Shown piece by piece: positions 20,931 to 33,997 of a stretch of 64,000 nt of DNA. The notes beneath the pieces were generated by a model that saw only the letters and a list, made by a program, of their open reading frames with translations, made no database searches and was not told where the DNA came from. The position numbers and the translations under genes are program-made. Origin of the DNA: Macrotis lagotis (lineage: Eukaryota; Chordata; Mammalia; Peramelemorphia; Peramelidae); contig NC_133665.1 in assembly GCF_037893015.1 (NCBI RefSeq), positions 101,771,937 to 101,835,936 on the forward strand. The letters run 5' to 3'. The stretch's first letter is position 1, and the number at the start of each line of letters is the position of its first letter.

Positions 20931-23900
20931 GCTCTCTGGCCCGGCCTCCCCAAGGACACCTCCTCCTCTTCCTTCCTCCTCTTGGCCAGCCTGGTTGATG
21001 GGAGCAGGCGTCTTCTGCCTAGGACTCCTGGGCCTCCTTTCACCATCACAAGCTCCCTTCTCTTCTCGCGATGTCATTTAGAGATAACCTTAGGATCCCT
21101 GGGGCGCGTGGGGTCTCCCTGCCTAGTCACTCCAACCTGAGAAGTCTGGCAAGTCGAAGAGCCAATGTCAATCCCCTCTTCTGAGGAATCTTGGAGCTCA
21201 GCTTGGGATTTCCTAGAGATCATGGTGGCCAAGCCCCACATTTGACAGATAAGGAAACTGAGGCCCAGTTCTTCCAGAGATCACACAGAACCACGGGTAG
21301 ATAAGCTCTCAGAACCTCTAATGCCAAACAGGATGGCATTACCTCCACCTCACTAGCCGATGAGCCGCTACCTCTTTCTGCTCTCCCATAACCAGCCATA
21401 CTTCTGTTTTCTTTCCTTCCCCGCTTCTTCCTCTCCACCCCTCCTCTATCTCCTGCAGCTCAGTAGAGTGAAAAAAACAAATAGGTATTAAATGCCTACT
21501 GGGTACCAGGCACTGAGATAGGAACTGGATTTGTGATTTTATTACTGTGAGGAATTTCCTCTAGTAATGTGGGTCAGCATAATCTCTGCAACTGTGTGTT
21601 GGAGGGGTGCATACAGCATTGAAAGGATAAGTGACTTACCCAGGGTCTTATAGCCAGAATGAATGGGACGTGGATACCAAGTATTCCTGATTATCCATTA
21701 AACCTCTCTGGAGATACAAAGATGTTTCCTGATCTCATATAATTTATGTTCTGCTGGGAAGAGACAGCAAACATAGAGAAGTAAATATAATAGAGAAGAA
21801 CATAGAGCAGTAAGTATAAAACATAAAAGACAATTTTAAAACTCTGAATTGGGAGAGGAAAGGCCAGGGTTCAAGGCTACCTCAGATAAAAGATCAATCA
21901 TATTTCTGATCCTCAGTTTCTTAATCTGTGAAAATTGTAAATAATAGTTACATTTAAGTTTTTCCTTCCCATTCTTCTTCAGACTTGCAATATACTCTTC
22001 TAAACATTTACCATGTATGTGATGTATTATATATGACTGTAAAGCCCCCTCATCACAGACTTTTCTCTAGATCTTTCCCAGCATCTATCTATACAACAGA
22101 CACTTAACAAATGCTTGCTATTTATTGAAAGGAAAAGGGGGAAAGGGAAGGAGTTTGATCAATCTTGAAATGATTTAGGAAATATCACTATTTTCTAAAT
22201 ACTCTAATACAATATTGTAAGAGGGGAAGATTCTTTTAAAAAAACTAAATCAAATGATTTTTGATTTCTCATCCAGTCTAGAATTTTCCTTTTGTCTTTA
22301 TTTACAAGACTCACATGACTTAGAGTATCCCAGTCCTAGGATCTAAAACTGAGTCAGGAGATATCTTTGAATTGATGAATCTAATCTATGTCCTTCCTTA
22401 CCTTTCCTGAGAGAAGATACTGTAGTCCTCTAAGAAAGAAATGAAGGACAGGCAGGGAACCTGAGTGGGTAGGGGAGAAGATGGAAGATGTCTTCCTTCC
22501 CTCAGTTACTCTTTTTTTCCCTCCCTCTCTTTAAGCGTAGACTCCCAAACATATTTATATGATCAAAAACTCAGAATTGGCCAATCCCAGAGAAGGTCCA
22601 GGCAGTTACACAAAACAACTAAAATCAACCCCAAGTCCCAGGATTGGATTTGGACTCAGAGGAACTGGATTCAAAATTCCAACTTTGTGGCTTGTTATCT
22701 GGTTGACCTTGGACAAATCGTTTTACCTTTAGGGGCCTCAGTTTTCTCATCTGTGAGAAAGAAATATTTGAGGAGAATTGAACTAGATTTCCTCCAAAAT
22801 TTCCTCCAGTTCTAAATTCCTTGATTTGGAAAGGACAATAGAACTCATCTAGTCTAGTCACCCCCATTTTACAGAAGAGGATACTGAAAGCCTAGGGCTA
22901 TGAAGTGACATACCTAAGGTCACACAAAGAGTAAGAGCATCCTCTCCTTAGTGTGAAATCCACACCTAGCTTTTCTGACTTCTCTGGAAAGGGTATTGTT
23001 TCTAGCCTTTTAAATTCTCAACCCTCCTTTAACCCTGATTTTTACTCTCTGGCTTCCTAATTATTCTTTTGTTTCATGCCTTCTGCAAATCCCCCCACTA
23101 CCAAAAAAAAATTATGACACCTCTGGGCCATCACTTCCTCTCAAAATGCTCTCCCAAACTGGGAAGAGGACTGATAACTGGGACATTGTGGTAACAGCCA
23201 TTGCATATAAAAGTGAAACTGACCGGGGAACCTCCTTACCTGAGAAACAAAACAAGGAAACAACCCAAATCAGGGGCAATTAGTCTTTTGATGTTGGTTA
23301 GTCCTGGGAGGGGGGGGGGGTGCCGAGAGGGAGGTGTTGGCAACACACTGAGGGACTTTGAAAGACTGCCCCATCCCCCAGAACCTGATCTGGACTTTCT
23401 GGCAACAAAGCTGGGAAAAACTGAGTGTTCCCTCCATCAGACTCCTGGATACAAGTCAGTCTTGGGATCCTGAGAAGAGCTCTCTGCATTTTGAATCATA
23501 AGACCTCTTCAGATTCTTAATCCAACACTCATAGACAAGTTAAGTCAGCTATCAGGCTCTCCTCAATCTTCATCAGTAAAATAAGGATAATAATACTTCC
23601 ACCTGGAAGGAATTCTGGGAGGGAACATATAAAAATGGGAGATAGGTTGTCTGGCTCCGGAGTCTGGGCAGGACAAGGAAAGAGAGGCAACTAAAATTAG
23701 AAAGGCCCAGGAATATGAAGTTAGCAAACCAAATTGTCAGATCACAAAATCAAAAATCACTGGGGTAATCATGAAAAGTGAGAGGAGTTCAAGTAGAGAA
23801 TCCTAGAATCCACAGGCTGCAAGCAGCATCCCAAAGTCTTTCAATCCAGCCTCCTGAATCAGAGACAATTAAGGATAGGAGAACTGAAAGGGTCTGAACA

Positions 23901-25087
23901 CGTAGAATGGCAGACATGACCTTAGAACAAAAAAAGATCAGAGCCTGAAGGAGACTTACAACCTAAAATGTTACATCTAAAAGATACAAATAAAAAAATT
24001 TCGAATTAGAAGAGACCTTAGACTATGGAGTTCAACTCCCACATTATTTATTACATGTGAGCAAATTAAGACTCAGGGAGGGTGGTTTAGCAAAGTCAAA
24101 CAGCTGCTGTTAGCCATAGACTTGGGACTCAAACCCAGGTTTTCTGACTTGGAATCCAGGATTTTCCATTATCCCAAGAAGCCTTCTAGAATAGTGCAAG
24201 CGTGTCTGGGCTTTCTCTTAATTTTCTCTGGCCACCCTCCAGTTCCTCCTTGCTACTGTAAACTGCAGTGACCCAAAGTAGTCATAGCCCTCTAATGAAG
24301 GTATGAGTAACAAGGTATACTGGCCTTTACATGTCACACACCTTCAAAGTCCTGATTGCTAATGTCCTGATTGCTCTTTGTATAGCTGTAGTTTCATAGC
24401 TAGTATTAGAATCATAGATTTTTTAGTGGAAAGGGAACATGGAAGTCATTGAGTCCAATCCCCTTGTTTTACAGATAAAGAAACTTAAGTTTCTTCAGAG
24501 AAGGTTAAGTGGCGTCCCAGGCCATATAGGTAGTAATTAAGTAAGTCTGGATATACATCCAGATGCTCTGATTCCAGATCTGTATGAAGATGGGATAAAT
24601 GGACAGAATTCAGATTAGAGTTAGAACTGCCTCTCCTCCTTACTGGTTCAAATTATAGAACCTCTCTAAATCTCAGTTCCATTTTCTAGAAAATAAGACT
24701 TGACCCAACTACCTATAGGCTAAAACCATAAAAAAGAATAATTTAATTCATGGCATCTGTATCTCCATTGGCCTAGTGTCATGGGATATTCAAACTGAAA
24801 GACAGTTTAAGAGACCAGTTCATTCATCTCCATCGTATTCTAGATTACCAAACCATTAAATAAATCCTTTGAATTACTCTGAAATAACCCCCTTTAATGG
24901 AAGGACTTTGAACATTGTTTCTGTCATAGACCCCTTTGGCAATCTACTGAAGCCCAATAGCACTGTGGTCTGTTGCCTAACATACAACTGAAGAAAATAT
25001 TAAATATTTATTAAAAGCTAATTAGAATCGACATGTAATTTTCCCCCATCCAAATTAATAGAATCCTTGAAATCTGTTCATGGACAG
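20931..25087. other. Intron 1, MIR-rich stretch
   Basis: Old MIR-like copies in both orientations, for example minus at 21220-21360 ('ttgacagataaggaaactga') and 22830-22985, and plus at 22630-22830 ('ggcctcagttttctcatctg') and about 21840-21960. A G-run lies at 23311-23320. No coding signal. Confidence 0.55.
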
Positions 25088-25242
25088 TTCCTTCCAAGCC
25101 CAGAACTTTTCCAATTTCTCTCTTTCTGTTGGGATACCACCATCCTTCCAAGTACCATTTCTTTAACCACATCTAATCAGTTATGTTGATTCTACCTCCA
25201 AGTCATTTGTCTCATCCTTTCCTTAGTCTCTACTTAAATAAC
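25088..25242 (+). repeat. Left arm of a 155-nt inverted repeat (in L2-like sequence)
   Basis: This segment matches the reverse complement of 26213-26368 with 8 substitutions and one 1-nt gap (about 94%). The sequence belongs to an old L2/CR1-like family ('accacatctaatcagttatg', later 'aactattgcaatagaatctt'), which continues to about 25440, but beyond 25242 the two copies are far less similar. Confidence 0.9.
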
Positions 25243-25635
25243 AAATAAGTTCACTTGTGGTTTAAATGTGCTGTCTCCTCTCATTTTCTACTGGTACAAA
25301 CTTTCATTATGACCCCATTAACTATTGCAATAGAATCTTACCAGACCTTCCTATAGATACTTTGTTCTTATTCAATGCAACGTGTTCATATTGCCAGAAT
25401 AATCTTTCTTTCATACTGACATGGCTATATCACTGTTCCAAAAAAAAAGTTAATTCAACCAAACTCAACCCAAGAATTATTGAATAAATGCTTGTTGTAT
25501 ACTTTGCATACTCTGGGAATCAAAAGACAGGAATGAAAGGTCCTACCTTCAAGGAACTTCCATTCAGCTGGGAGAGAGGGAGAATGAGCTATATACAAAA
25601 GTAAGCAAATACTAAGTGTATTGAAAGTAATACAT

Positions 25636-25778
25636 GGGGGTGGCTAGGTGGAGCAGTGGATAGAGAAACTACCCTGGAGTCAGGAGGACCTGAGCTAAAA
25701 TCTGACCTCAGATACTTAATAATTACCTAGCTGTGTGGCCTTGGGCAAGCCACTTAGCCCCATTGCCTTGCAAAAACC

Positions 25779-25779
<1 letters not shown>
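25636..25779 (+). mobile_element. Marsupial tRNA-derived SINE
   Basis: Head 'gtggctaggtggagcagtgg', body 'ccttgggcaagccacttag', end 'attgccttgcaaaaacc'. The A-tail has become the tetranucleotide array that follows. Confidence 0.88.
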
Positions 25780-25856
<77 letters not shown>

Positions 25857-25907
25857 GAAGGAAGGAAGGAAGGAAGGAAGGAAGGAAGGAAGGAAGGAAG
25901 AAAGAAA

Positions 25908-25969
<62 letters not shown>
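25780..25969. repeat. (GAAA)n(GGAA)n(GAAA)n microsatellite grown from a SINE tail
   Basis: About 190 nt of pure tetranucleotide steps: GAAA to about 25855, GGAA to about 25900, then GAAA again. All overlapping open frames (Lys/Glu/Arg repeats) are artefacts. Confidence 0.97.
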
Positions 25970-26212
25970 CATGTTCAAGAGGGAAAGAGTTCTAAAAACT
26001 AAGGGATACAGGAAAGGCTTCACATGGGGAAGCAACGGGGAGTCATTTAAGGTTTTTGAGCGGGAGAGTAATGCCATCAGAGTTGTGTATTAGGAATATC
26101 ATTTTGCCAGCAGTGTGGAGGTTGGAATGGAAGAGATACTGGAAGCAGGGAGAAAATAGGAGGTTATTGAAATAGTCTTGGCCAAAGGCAATGAGGTTCT
26201 GAACTAAGAGAG

Positions 26213-26368
26213 GTTATGTAAGTAGAGACTAAGGAAAGGATGAGACAAATGACTTGGAGGTAGGAGCAACATAACTGATTAGATGTGGTTGAAGAAATGG
26301 TACTTGGAAGGATGGTGGTATCCCAATAGAAAGAGAGAAATTTAGAAAAGTTTTGGGCTTGAAAGGAA
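26213..26368 (-). repeat. Right arm of the inverted repeat
   Basis: Reverse-complement partner of 25088-25242; the spacer of 970 nt contains a SINE with an expanded GAAA tail. To its left the minus-strand L2-like sequence continues ('gaaatagtcttggccaaagg') to about 26040. Confidence 0.9.
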
Positions 26369-26389
26369 ATGTGAGTTCCATTTTGGACT

Positions 26390-27280
26390 AAAGTCTTCAA
26401 TGGTTCCCTTTTATCTATCAAGTGCAAGGTCCAGCACAATCTAGCCCCACCACCCTACCTTTCTAGTCTTATCTTTGCTCCTACCCAGACACTGTGGGCT
26501 CCAACCAAGTTGGATCATTGTAGGATGAAGTGGTCAGGAAAGGATTCCAGGAGAAGATGGAACTCAAGCTGGAATTTAAAGGATGGATGGGCTTTTGTTA
26601 GGTAGAAAGAATGGGGAAGGCCATCCCAGGTTGGAAACAAGAGCAATTAACAACTAAGTTCAACAAGCATCTAGAAAGTTCCTACTATGTGTTGAGCATA
26701 TGCTAAGCAGTACTGTTACAAAGATGAAAACAAAACAGTCCTTGACCTCAAAGAACTTACATCCTATGATGAAAAATGAAATATGCATATAACTAAATAT
26801 ACATATAAACATATATTTATATGATAAATATAAAATGATTGTTGGAGCATTGGCAGTGAGTGCTCTCTTAGACAGTGGCGGGTGAACTGTGCCCTGAAGG
26901 GAGGTAAGATTTCCAAGAGACAGTAGTGAGGAAGAAGATCATTCTGTGCGTGAAGAGGAGGTAGCCTGTACAAAGGCATGGAGATGGGAGATGGAATGTT
27001 GTATATAGGAAACAGCTAGTAGGCCAGTTTGGCTGGAATGTAGAGTGCCTGAGGGGGAGCAGTGTTTAATCTGCCTGAAAGGAGAGACTGGAGCCAGACT
27101 GTGAAAGTCTTGAAATGCCAAACAGAGAAGTTGGGGGTTGATCTTAAAGGCAATAGGGAAGCAATGAAGCTTCATGAGCATGAGGGGAACATGGCCAGAC
27201 CTGTGCCTTAGCAATATCAGTTTGGCAGCTCTGTGGAGGATGGATTGGAGAGGGAAGATCAGAGTCATTGCCAGCAATTT
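26390..27280. mobile_element. L2-like + strand end and marsupial mid-repetitive segment
   Basis: 26390-26510 reads as + strand L2-like ('gcaaggtccagcacaatcta'). 26560-27280 is a common mid-repetitive sequence of this genome: 'cctactatgtgttgagcata', 'gtccttgacctcaaagaact', then 'caatagggaagcaatgaagc' and 'atatcagtttggcagctctg'. Related copies lie at 31540-32130, 59290-59780 and 61140-61740. Confidence 0.6.
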
Positions 27281-27794
27281 TTATATCTGGGACAAGTTGG
27301 GAGGTGAAAAGAGAGGGAATGTCAGCTGGAGATCCACCACCTGAAGGAGGCAATACATGCCAGAGTGGCTTGAGCTTTCTAAGTTGCTTAAGGGAGAGGA
27401 AATATCCTGGTTCCAGGTTACCACTAGAGTGTTGTTGGGCAGGGGAGGAAGGGACCATAGGTTAAAGCTACACTATAGGGGAAGAGCTTGGTGCTTTCAC
27501 TATCAGTACTCGCTTAACTTCTCGCTTTGGGGCAAAACCCCATGACCCTACCCTTGTTTAAACCCTAGAGGAGCTTCTTAATGAAGAGGCATCAATTAGG
27601 AAGATATTGCAATAGTCCTTGCAAGTGATAAGGAGGGCTTGAATTAGGCTGACTGTAGTATGAATGAAATGAAGCGAATGAATGTGTAAAAAGACCAAAA
27701 ATCATGTCATCTGAAGATCAGTTGAGTATCTAGACTTGGGGGGAGGGGTGTTAAATGCATGCTGTGTACAAATATCTGAAGGGATAGCATCCAG

Positions 27795-28019
27795 AATTGT
27801 TGTTGAGTCATGTCTGAATCTTCATGGCCCCATTTCAGGTTTGCTTGGCAAAGATACTGGGTATTGGTTTGCCATTTCCTTCTCTGGCTCATTTTACAGA
27901 TGTGAGAACAGAGGCAAACAAGGTTAAGTGACTTATCCAGGGTCATACATAGTTAATAAGTATCTGAGGTCATATCTGAATTCAGGAAGAGGAGGAATCT
28001 TCCTGAATCCAGGTCCAGC
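27795..28019 (-). mobile_element. Marsupial SINE ('ccccaaatgggg' type), reversed
   Basis: The + strand reads 'attgttgttgagtcatgtct', 'tggtttgccatttccttctc' and 'gtgacttatccagggtcata', the reverse of the family seen at 7497 and 33998. Confidence 0.85.
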
Positions 28020-29577
28020 AAGAGGAATCAGATTTTTTCGATATGGTTTCAGAGAGAACTAAAACTACTGACTGGACAGTAGAAGGGAAGGGAGAGGGGA
28101 AATAAATACAAGTTACACAAATTCAATTTTATCATATAAGAAAAAAGTTTCTCAACAATTAGATGGGCAAAAGTATAATGGGCTACTCATTGAGTAGTGA
28201 ACTATTTATTACTAAAGTTTTTCAAACAGAATGGGTAACTACAATGATAGTATGATTAAATAAAATAAAATAAATAACATTTATATTTATAAGTTTTATT
28301 TAAATAAAATACATTAAAATGATAAATTAAATAAAAGACAGAACTGGTTGACTTAAGGTTCCTTTTTATTTCTCATTATGCAACAGATTTTATTCTAGAT
28401 CACCTAGTACAAGTTATTTCTTTTTTTCCCCCCCAGGACCACTGCCTCCAACCCAAATTCTTAATACATTACCTTGATTAATTAATTCAATAGTTTTCTG
28501 ACATCTTTTCCTTCATCCATTTTTCATATTCATTCTCCCCTATACACCTTGTTCACAGATTAATGTCCCTAAAATACTACTTTCCTCCTGTCATCCACCT
28601 GTTCAAGAATTTATTATGACTCCCATTACCTCAATGATATAATCCAAACTCTTTTGCTTGGCACCCTCTTCCATTACTCACCTACACAAATACAGGTGAG
28701 TCTCCTCTTTGTTTCTTCCACGCATCATACAAATGATAGTGGACACTTAAAAAAATGTTTTGAATGAAGTAATTATCAACTCATCTTTGTTCCTCTGCCC
28801 AATTGTAATGCACTCCTTCATCTCCACTTCAAATCATCAACTTAGATCTCCATTTGAAACAAGAGAGTTAGGGCCATATGAGACCCCAAAGAATCAACTT
28901 ATCCATTACCTTCATTTTAAAGATAAAGAAACTGAGACTCATAGAGGGAACCTGACTCATTCAAAGCCCCACAGAGAATTAGTAGCAGAACTTGGAATAA
29001 AATTTGAATCATCTTCCTTCTAGTCCCATATTCTTTCCCTTACACCATGATTCCCTGCTTCCTGATCACCTCAAGACACACAAATTCTTTCCTCTTTGGA
29101 ACATCATTCCAACTTGTCTCTAACTTGGCACTTATTGATGATTGGTATTATTAATAATCTTTTCCTATTGAGAATCTTGCCTCCTCCACTAGATTCCAAA
29201 CTCCTTCCATGCTTTATTTACCTTGGTATCTCTCATGAGGCCTTGTAATTTGATTCAATTACATTCATCAGATATTTTTGAAGCTTCTTATGGCAAAAAC
29301 ACCCTGGGGCTACAGAGATGAAACACCCTCAGGGAGTATACAGCCTAGAAGAGGTAGACAAATGGCATATACACACACACAAAAACAATTACAAAAACAA
29401 GTGGCAATATACTACATACTTGAGAACTGTCCAAAGGGATAAGAAAAAAGAAGTCACTTTTGTCAGTGAATGCAAGGTCACAAAGATAGGAATAAGACCA
29501 AAGACTAGTTGATAGTCTGAGATAGCTAGAGGTATAGCAGGTGTCATAAGGAATGTAACTAGAGTGGTGGTGCTGAG
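28020..29577. other. Intron 1, L2 and MIR fragments
   Basis: AT-rich (AAAT)n-like sequence at 28255-28330; L2 fragments at about 28560-28720 and 29060-29260; a minus-strand MIR at about 28880-29045. No coding signal. Confidence 0.5.
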
Positions 29578-29725
29578 AATATTGTTTGTTCTTTGTTCTC
29601 AAAGAAAACCATGACATCAGAAAGGTGGTGCCATGACATGCAAGTGAATTGAATTTAAGTGAGGGAGGGCTGTGCTAAGGCTCCAACATCCATCTGGGTC
29701 CAGTGGACAGACATAAATTGAGATG
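29578..29725 (-). mobile_element. Marsupial SINE, 'caagtcatggcatcac' type, reversed
   Basis: The + strand reads 'ctttgttctcaaagaaaacc', 'atgacatgcaagtgaattga' and 'agggagggctgtgc', which is the reverse of the 3' part of the longer SINE at 55411-55735. Confidence 0.75.
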
Positions 29726-30609
29726 AGTGGAGATAGTTCTGGATGCAGTAGGAGACCTTGGGTGCAGAGAATAGCAAAGAGGAGATAGATGAAAAGATAA
29801 GGAGAAATCCCTGGTTCTTCTAAAACAGGAATTATAACCAGGGGTGCACAGACCAAGATTTCAGGAGATCCATGAACTTGGATAACTATTTCAATGAAAT
29901 TCATTTCCTTTGTAATCCTACATATTTATTTTTTCCTTTTAAAAACATTCTGAGAAAAGGTTCATGGGCCTCACCAGACTATCAAAAGGGTATATGTATA
30001 ACATGAGAAAGTTAAGAATCCCTGCTTTGTGACCATTTTCAGAAGCTTTAAGGAAGGTACTCTTCTTAATGGACTGGAAGTTCATGCTATGGGCATTCAC
30101 TTTCTTGATACTAGTGGGAGAGAAGCTGTAGCCTCCAATTCACATACAGAAAGAAACATAGAGTTGCAAGGCTTGGTTCTCTTGAACCTAAATCAAACAG
30201 AAGCAGAAAACTATCAGCATCAGATCTTTTCCAACTTCCCTCTCATGCCTTATCTTTCCTTCTTTTCTATGGTAAGATAGCAAGAAACAAGCATGGTCTC
30301 ATACTTGCTCCCACCACAAATCATGACATTCCTTCCCTGCTCTTTGATTCATGCTATTTACATGCCCCATCCTTTTCAAAGAATGCTTTCTCTTCAAAGT
30401 ATAATTGATTTAGGTAAGACAATTTAATACAATCCCTCATTTTATAGATGAAGAAACTGAGATCCAAAGTTGGGAAATGATTTGCTCAAAGTCACACAGG
30501 TTGTAAATGAAGAGTATGGATTTGAAGCCAGGACTTAAGACAAGTTATTTGACATTTTATCCAGTCTCTCTCTTTAATTTCATTTAATTTGTTTCATTTA
30601 ATTTAATAG

Positions 30610-31330
30610 TCTGTTCAGAGCTTGGAAAGGACCCTAAATGTCATACAATTTGAATTGTTTTCCATCCTGCTTTCCCATAATACAAGAATTCCTTCTAGGA
30701 TATACTTGGATCATACAACAAGCCTCTGCTGAAAATACTTTGAGTGATAGAAAACTCATATCTTGCCAAGATAGTCTATTTCATTGCTGGACAGCTCTCG
30801 TTCTTAGAAAATCTTTGTTCTACCCCCCTGCAATTTTCCTGGGGTTAATTTTACCCTCCATTGCACCCAGTTCTACCATCAGGGCTAAGGAGAACAAGTA
30901 TAATCTCTGTTTCCCAGGACAGGCCCTCAAATACTTGAAAACAGTAATAATGCCCTTTGTCCCCTAAGTCTTCTCTTCTTCAGACTGAATATCTCCAGTT
31001 TCTTCAGCTGATGCCCCTATAGCCTGGTTGTCAGTCCCTTCCTCATCCTCATCTTCTTCTTCTGAATGTGTTAACAGGTTGTTGATATTCTTCCTAAAAT
31101 GATGTGTTCAGAAATGAATAAACTTTGAGATTTTGATTTTCCTTATTCCGACACTATTCTGCTGATTCCATCTAGAATCATATTTGCTTCTAGTTTCATT
31201 TTCTTCTAAACAAAAATGGATTACAGTTGGTTTGATCATAACTTCAGATCAACTAAGACCCCTGTGTCTTCTTCACATAAACTACTATTGTCAGATTCCT
31301 GCTTGACCTAAAATGGATTTTTAAAATTTA
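30610..31330 (+). mobile_element. CR1/L3-type LINE 3' region
   Basis: Reads 'tcaaatacttgaaaacagta', 'cctaagtcttctcttcttca' and 'ttcttcctaaaatgatgtgt', the same family as 4440-6000, 44400-44870 and 47400-47740. Confidence 0.7.
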
Positions 31331-31539
31331 CATTTATCTCTGCCTAAGCTTAATTATGAGACAACTGGAAATCATGAAGAATACTGGAGGGAAATGTGAT
31401 GTTTAGCCCTATGGTAAAATAGACAAGGGGAAATGGCAGCTGTTTTCAGGTATCAGAAGGGTTGTCATGTAGGAAGATTAATCAAACAAAATTTTTGTGA
31501 TTTGAGGTTCAAACTGGAAGCAAAGAGTGGAAGTCAGTG

Positions 31540-32130
31540 AGTCAATCAATAAATATTTTAGAAGTACCCAATAAGTACCAAACCCTACTATTCAAAGCAC
31601 AAGGAATACAGAGGCCAAAGTCAGTCCCTGCCCTCAAGAAATTCCCAATCTAATTGGGGTGGCAACACACAAAAACAAACTACATACAAGATAAATAGGA
31701 GGGGCGGCTAGGTGGTGAAGTGGATAGAGCAACTACCCTGGAGTCAGGAGTACCTGAGATCAAATCCAGCCTCAGACACTTAATTGCCTAACTGTGTGAC
31801 CTTGGGCAAGTCACTTAACCCCCATTGCCTTAAATAAACAAAAAAAAATTTCATTACAAAAAGATAAATAGGAAATAATTAAGAGAGGGAATGCATTAAA
31901 ATTGAGAAGTTGGCAATGCCTTCTAGAAAATGGGGTTTTAGTTGGGATTTAAAGGATGTCAGAGAAACCAATAGTTGGAGATGAAGAGAAAGAGAATTTA
32001 AGAGAAAATGCTCAGAAGCCAGAGATGGAATATCTTTTTTCAGGAAGGCAGATTTGGCTCGGTAAGCACAAGGGCTTTCTAATGATGAAGCCTACAGTGA
32101 AATGGGAAGCCTAAGTAGTGGATAGTAAGT
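31540..32130 (+). mobile_element. Marsupial mid-repetitive segment hosting a SINE
   Basis: Reads 'cagtccctgccctcaagaaa' and, after the SINE, 'aaatggggttttagttggga'. The SINE at 31701-31860 split it. Confidence 0.65.
31701..31860 (+). mobile_element. Marsupial tRNA-derived SINE
   Basis: Full copy; perfect 13-nt target duplication aagataaatagga at 31688-31700 and 31861-31873. Confidence 0.94.
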
Positions 32131-32364
32131 TTCCTGTTTCTGAAAGTAATCCAGCAGAGACTTTGAATATCTCAGAGTTATTATAGAAGGGATTCATGTG
32201 TTTCTAAGGAGTTTGAACTAGATCTCTACTCTATGGTTTCTGTGGTTTGGAAAAGGAAATTTCAGCAGCCATCCCCATCTACTATTACCCATTGCACATT
32301 TTATAGTCAGTCTTGCTTTAAATTTAACTTACAGAAACTAAAGGGACCAGTAGTTGGAGCAGAA

Positions 32365-32600
32365 ATTGTGGAAGCAGGAGGATATTTCTGAATTTTAATC
32401 CTGCTCAAATATTTACTCTCCTACTTGCTATTTGTAAATCACTAAACCACTTGGTTTCTTCATCTGTAAAAGGGGCTCATAAAAAGCATCTACCTCCCAG
32501 GGGTATTTTAAGAATAAAATGAATTAACATATGCTAACTGATTTGCAAATCTTGAAGCCCTATAAAAATGTTGACTGTTCTTATTACTTTTATTCATTTT
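32365..32600 (+). mobile_element. MIR
   Basis: Nearly full-length MIR: 'tttcttcatctgtaaaaggg', 'cctcccaggggtattttaag', 'aatcttgaagccctataaaa'. Confidence 0.7.
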
Positions 32601-32732
32601 CTCAGATTGCATTTCAAGCGACTTTCATTCAACATTTCTATAAGGAGTCCCCTGTGATAGGTGAGGTGAGGAATACAAAAAACTTTTAAGACATGGTTCC
32701 TGTCTTCCAGGACTCTATGGTCTAGTTGTGGA

Positions 32733-32734
<2 letters not shown>

Positions 32735-32779
<45 letters not shown>
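32735..32779. repeat. (CA)n microsatellite
   Basis: About 22 CA units. Confidence 0.97.
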
Positions 32780-32780
<1 letters not shown>

Positions 32781-33487
32781 TAATAGTATAAGAGGTTCAT
32801 GGACTTAATGATATCATGGAATTTACATTCAGAAGGTTCCTCTGACCTTGCTCACAGTGAATGTAAGGAAGAAGTGGGCAATATTATTGATTTTGTAACT
32901 AAACAATCCACACATTTTCTAAATGATACAATGGAAAGAGCAGCATATTTGAACTCTTATTTAAATCCTGTTCCTGTCATTTGGACAAGGGGCAACACTT
33001 GATCTCTTTGGGCCTCAATTTCCTCATCTGTAAAAAGAGAAAGTTGCCCTGGATGGATGAATTCTAAGGATTCTTCCAGGTCTAAATCTATGAGCTTGTT
33101 CATCTTTTCCCACTAATCATCATTAAACTGATGAAAGTTGACGTCCCTATCCTCATTTGCAGTATGATGGGAGGAGAAGTCAGGAAATAGGACCCCACCC
33201 TTGAGAAGCCTCTTCAGTTTAGAGGAAGGGAAGAGGTTGGTCTTGCTCTGAAATTTATGAAGTGAGTTGCCTAAGATCATACAGTAAAGAGGCAGAGCTG
33301 GTGCCAGAATCAGAATTTCCTCATGTCTAAATCCAGTGGCTCCTTGTATTATACTCCAAGACAACAGGACATGGAGAGAAACTCCCAAACTTTGAACATT
33401 TTCCAAATAACAAACCAAAGACAGAAGTGCTAAGAAGAGAGGAAAGAGAGGAGAGATTTTAGCCAGATGAGTTAGATGAATACATTT

Positions 33488-33610
33488 ACTGTTGTTGTCG
33501 TTGTTGTTGTTGTTGTTGTGTCATTTCAGTCCTATTCAACTCTCCATAATCCCATTTGGCATTTTCTTGGCAAAGATAAAAGTGGTTTGCCATTTCCTGC
33601 CCTTCCTATT
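33488..33610 (-). mobile_element. Marsupial SINE 3' part, reversed, with (GTT)n
   Basis: Starts with a (TTG)n run that is the reversed CAA tail, then 'catttggcattttcttggca' and 'gtggtttgccatttcctgcc'. Confidence 0.8.
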
Positions 33611-33659
33611 ATCACATACTATTACATAAAAAACAACACATAGTATGTGATGAAAGGAG

Positions 33660-33997
33660 AAACAGTATTGGATAGTGGGTAGAGACTGAGTCTCAGAGCA
33701 AGGATGACGAGTTCAAAATCTGTCCCTCACACAAACTAGCTGTGTGACCCTAGTTAAGTCATTTAACCTTTCTACAATTTCAGAGAATTGGTAAAAAGAG
33801 TTCTTTGAACCAATGAAATCATAGGAGATCCTATATGATCATAATAATAAGAATTATAGCATATTTCTCTAGTGTTTTAATGTTAACAAATACTTTCCTA
33901 GCAGTAACACTGTGAAATAGTTAGTATAAATATCATTATCCTTATTTTGCAGATGAGAAAACTGAACCTCAGAGAGATATATTGACTTATAGTAAAT
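33660..33997. mobile_element. MIR (+) followed by reversed SINE core
   Basis: 33660-33800 reads as + strand MIR ('tagctgtgtgaccctagtta'); 33840-33990 is a reversed SINE core ('ttattttgcagatgagaaaa'). Confidence 0.6.

Noticed and set aside
19265..20998. 577-codon open frame in the CpG island
   Set aside because: GC-rich and CA-repeat composition removes stop codons in several frames on both strands; the translation is low complexity without family resemblance.
25733..26077. Lys/Glu/Arg and Phe/Leu/Ser frames across the GAAA array
   Set aside because: Microsatellite translation only.
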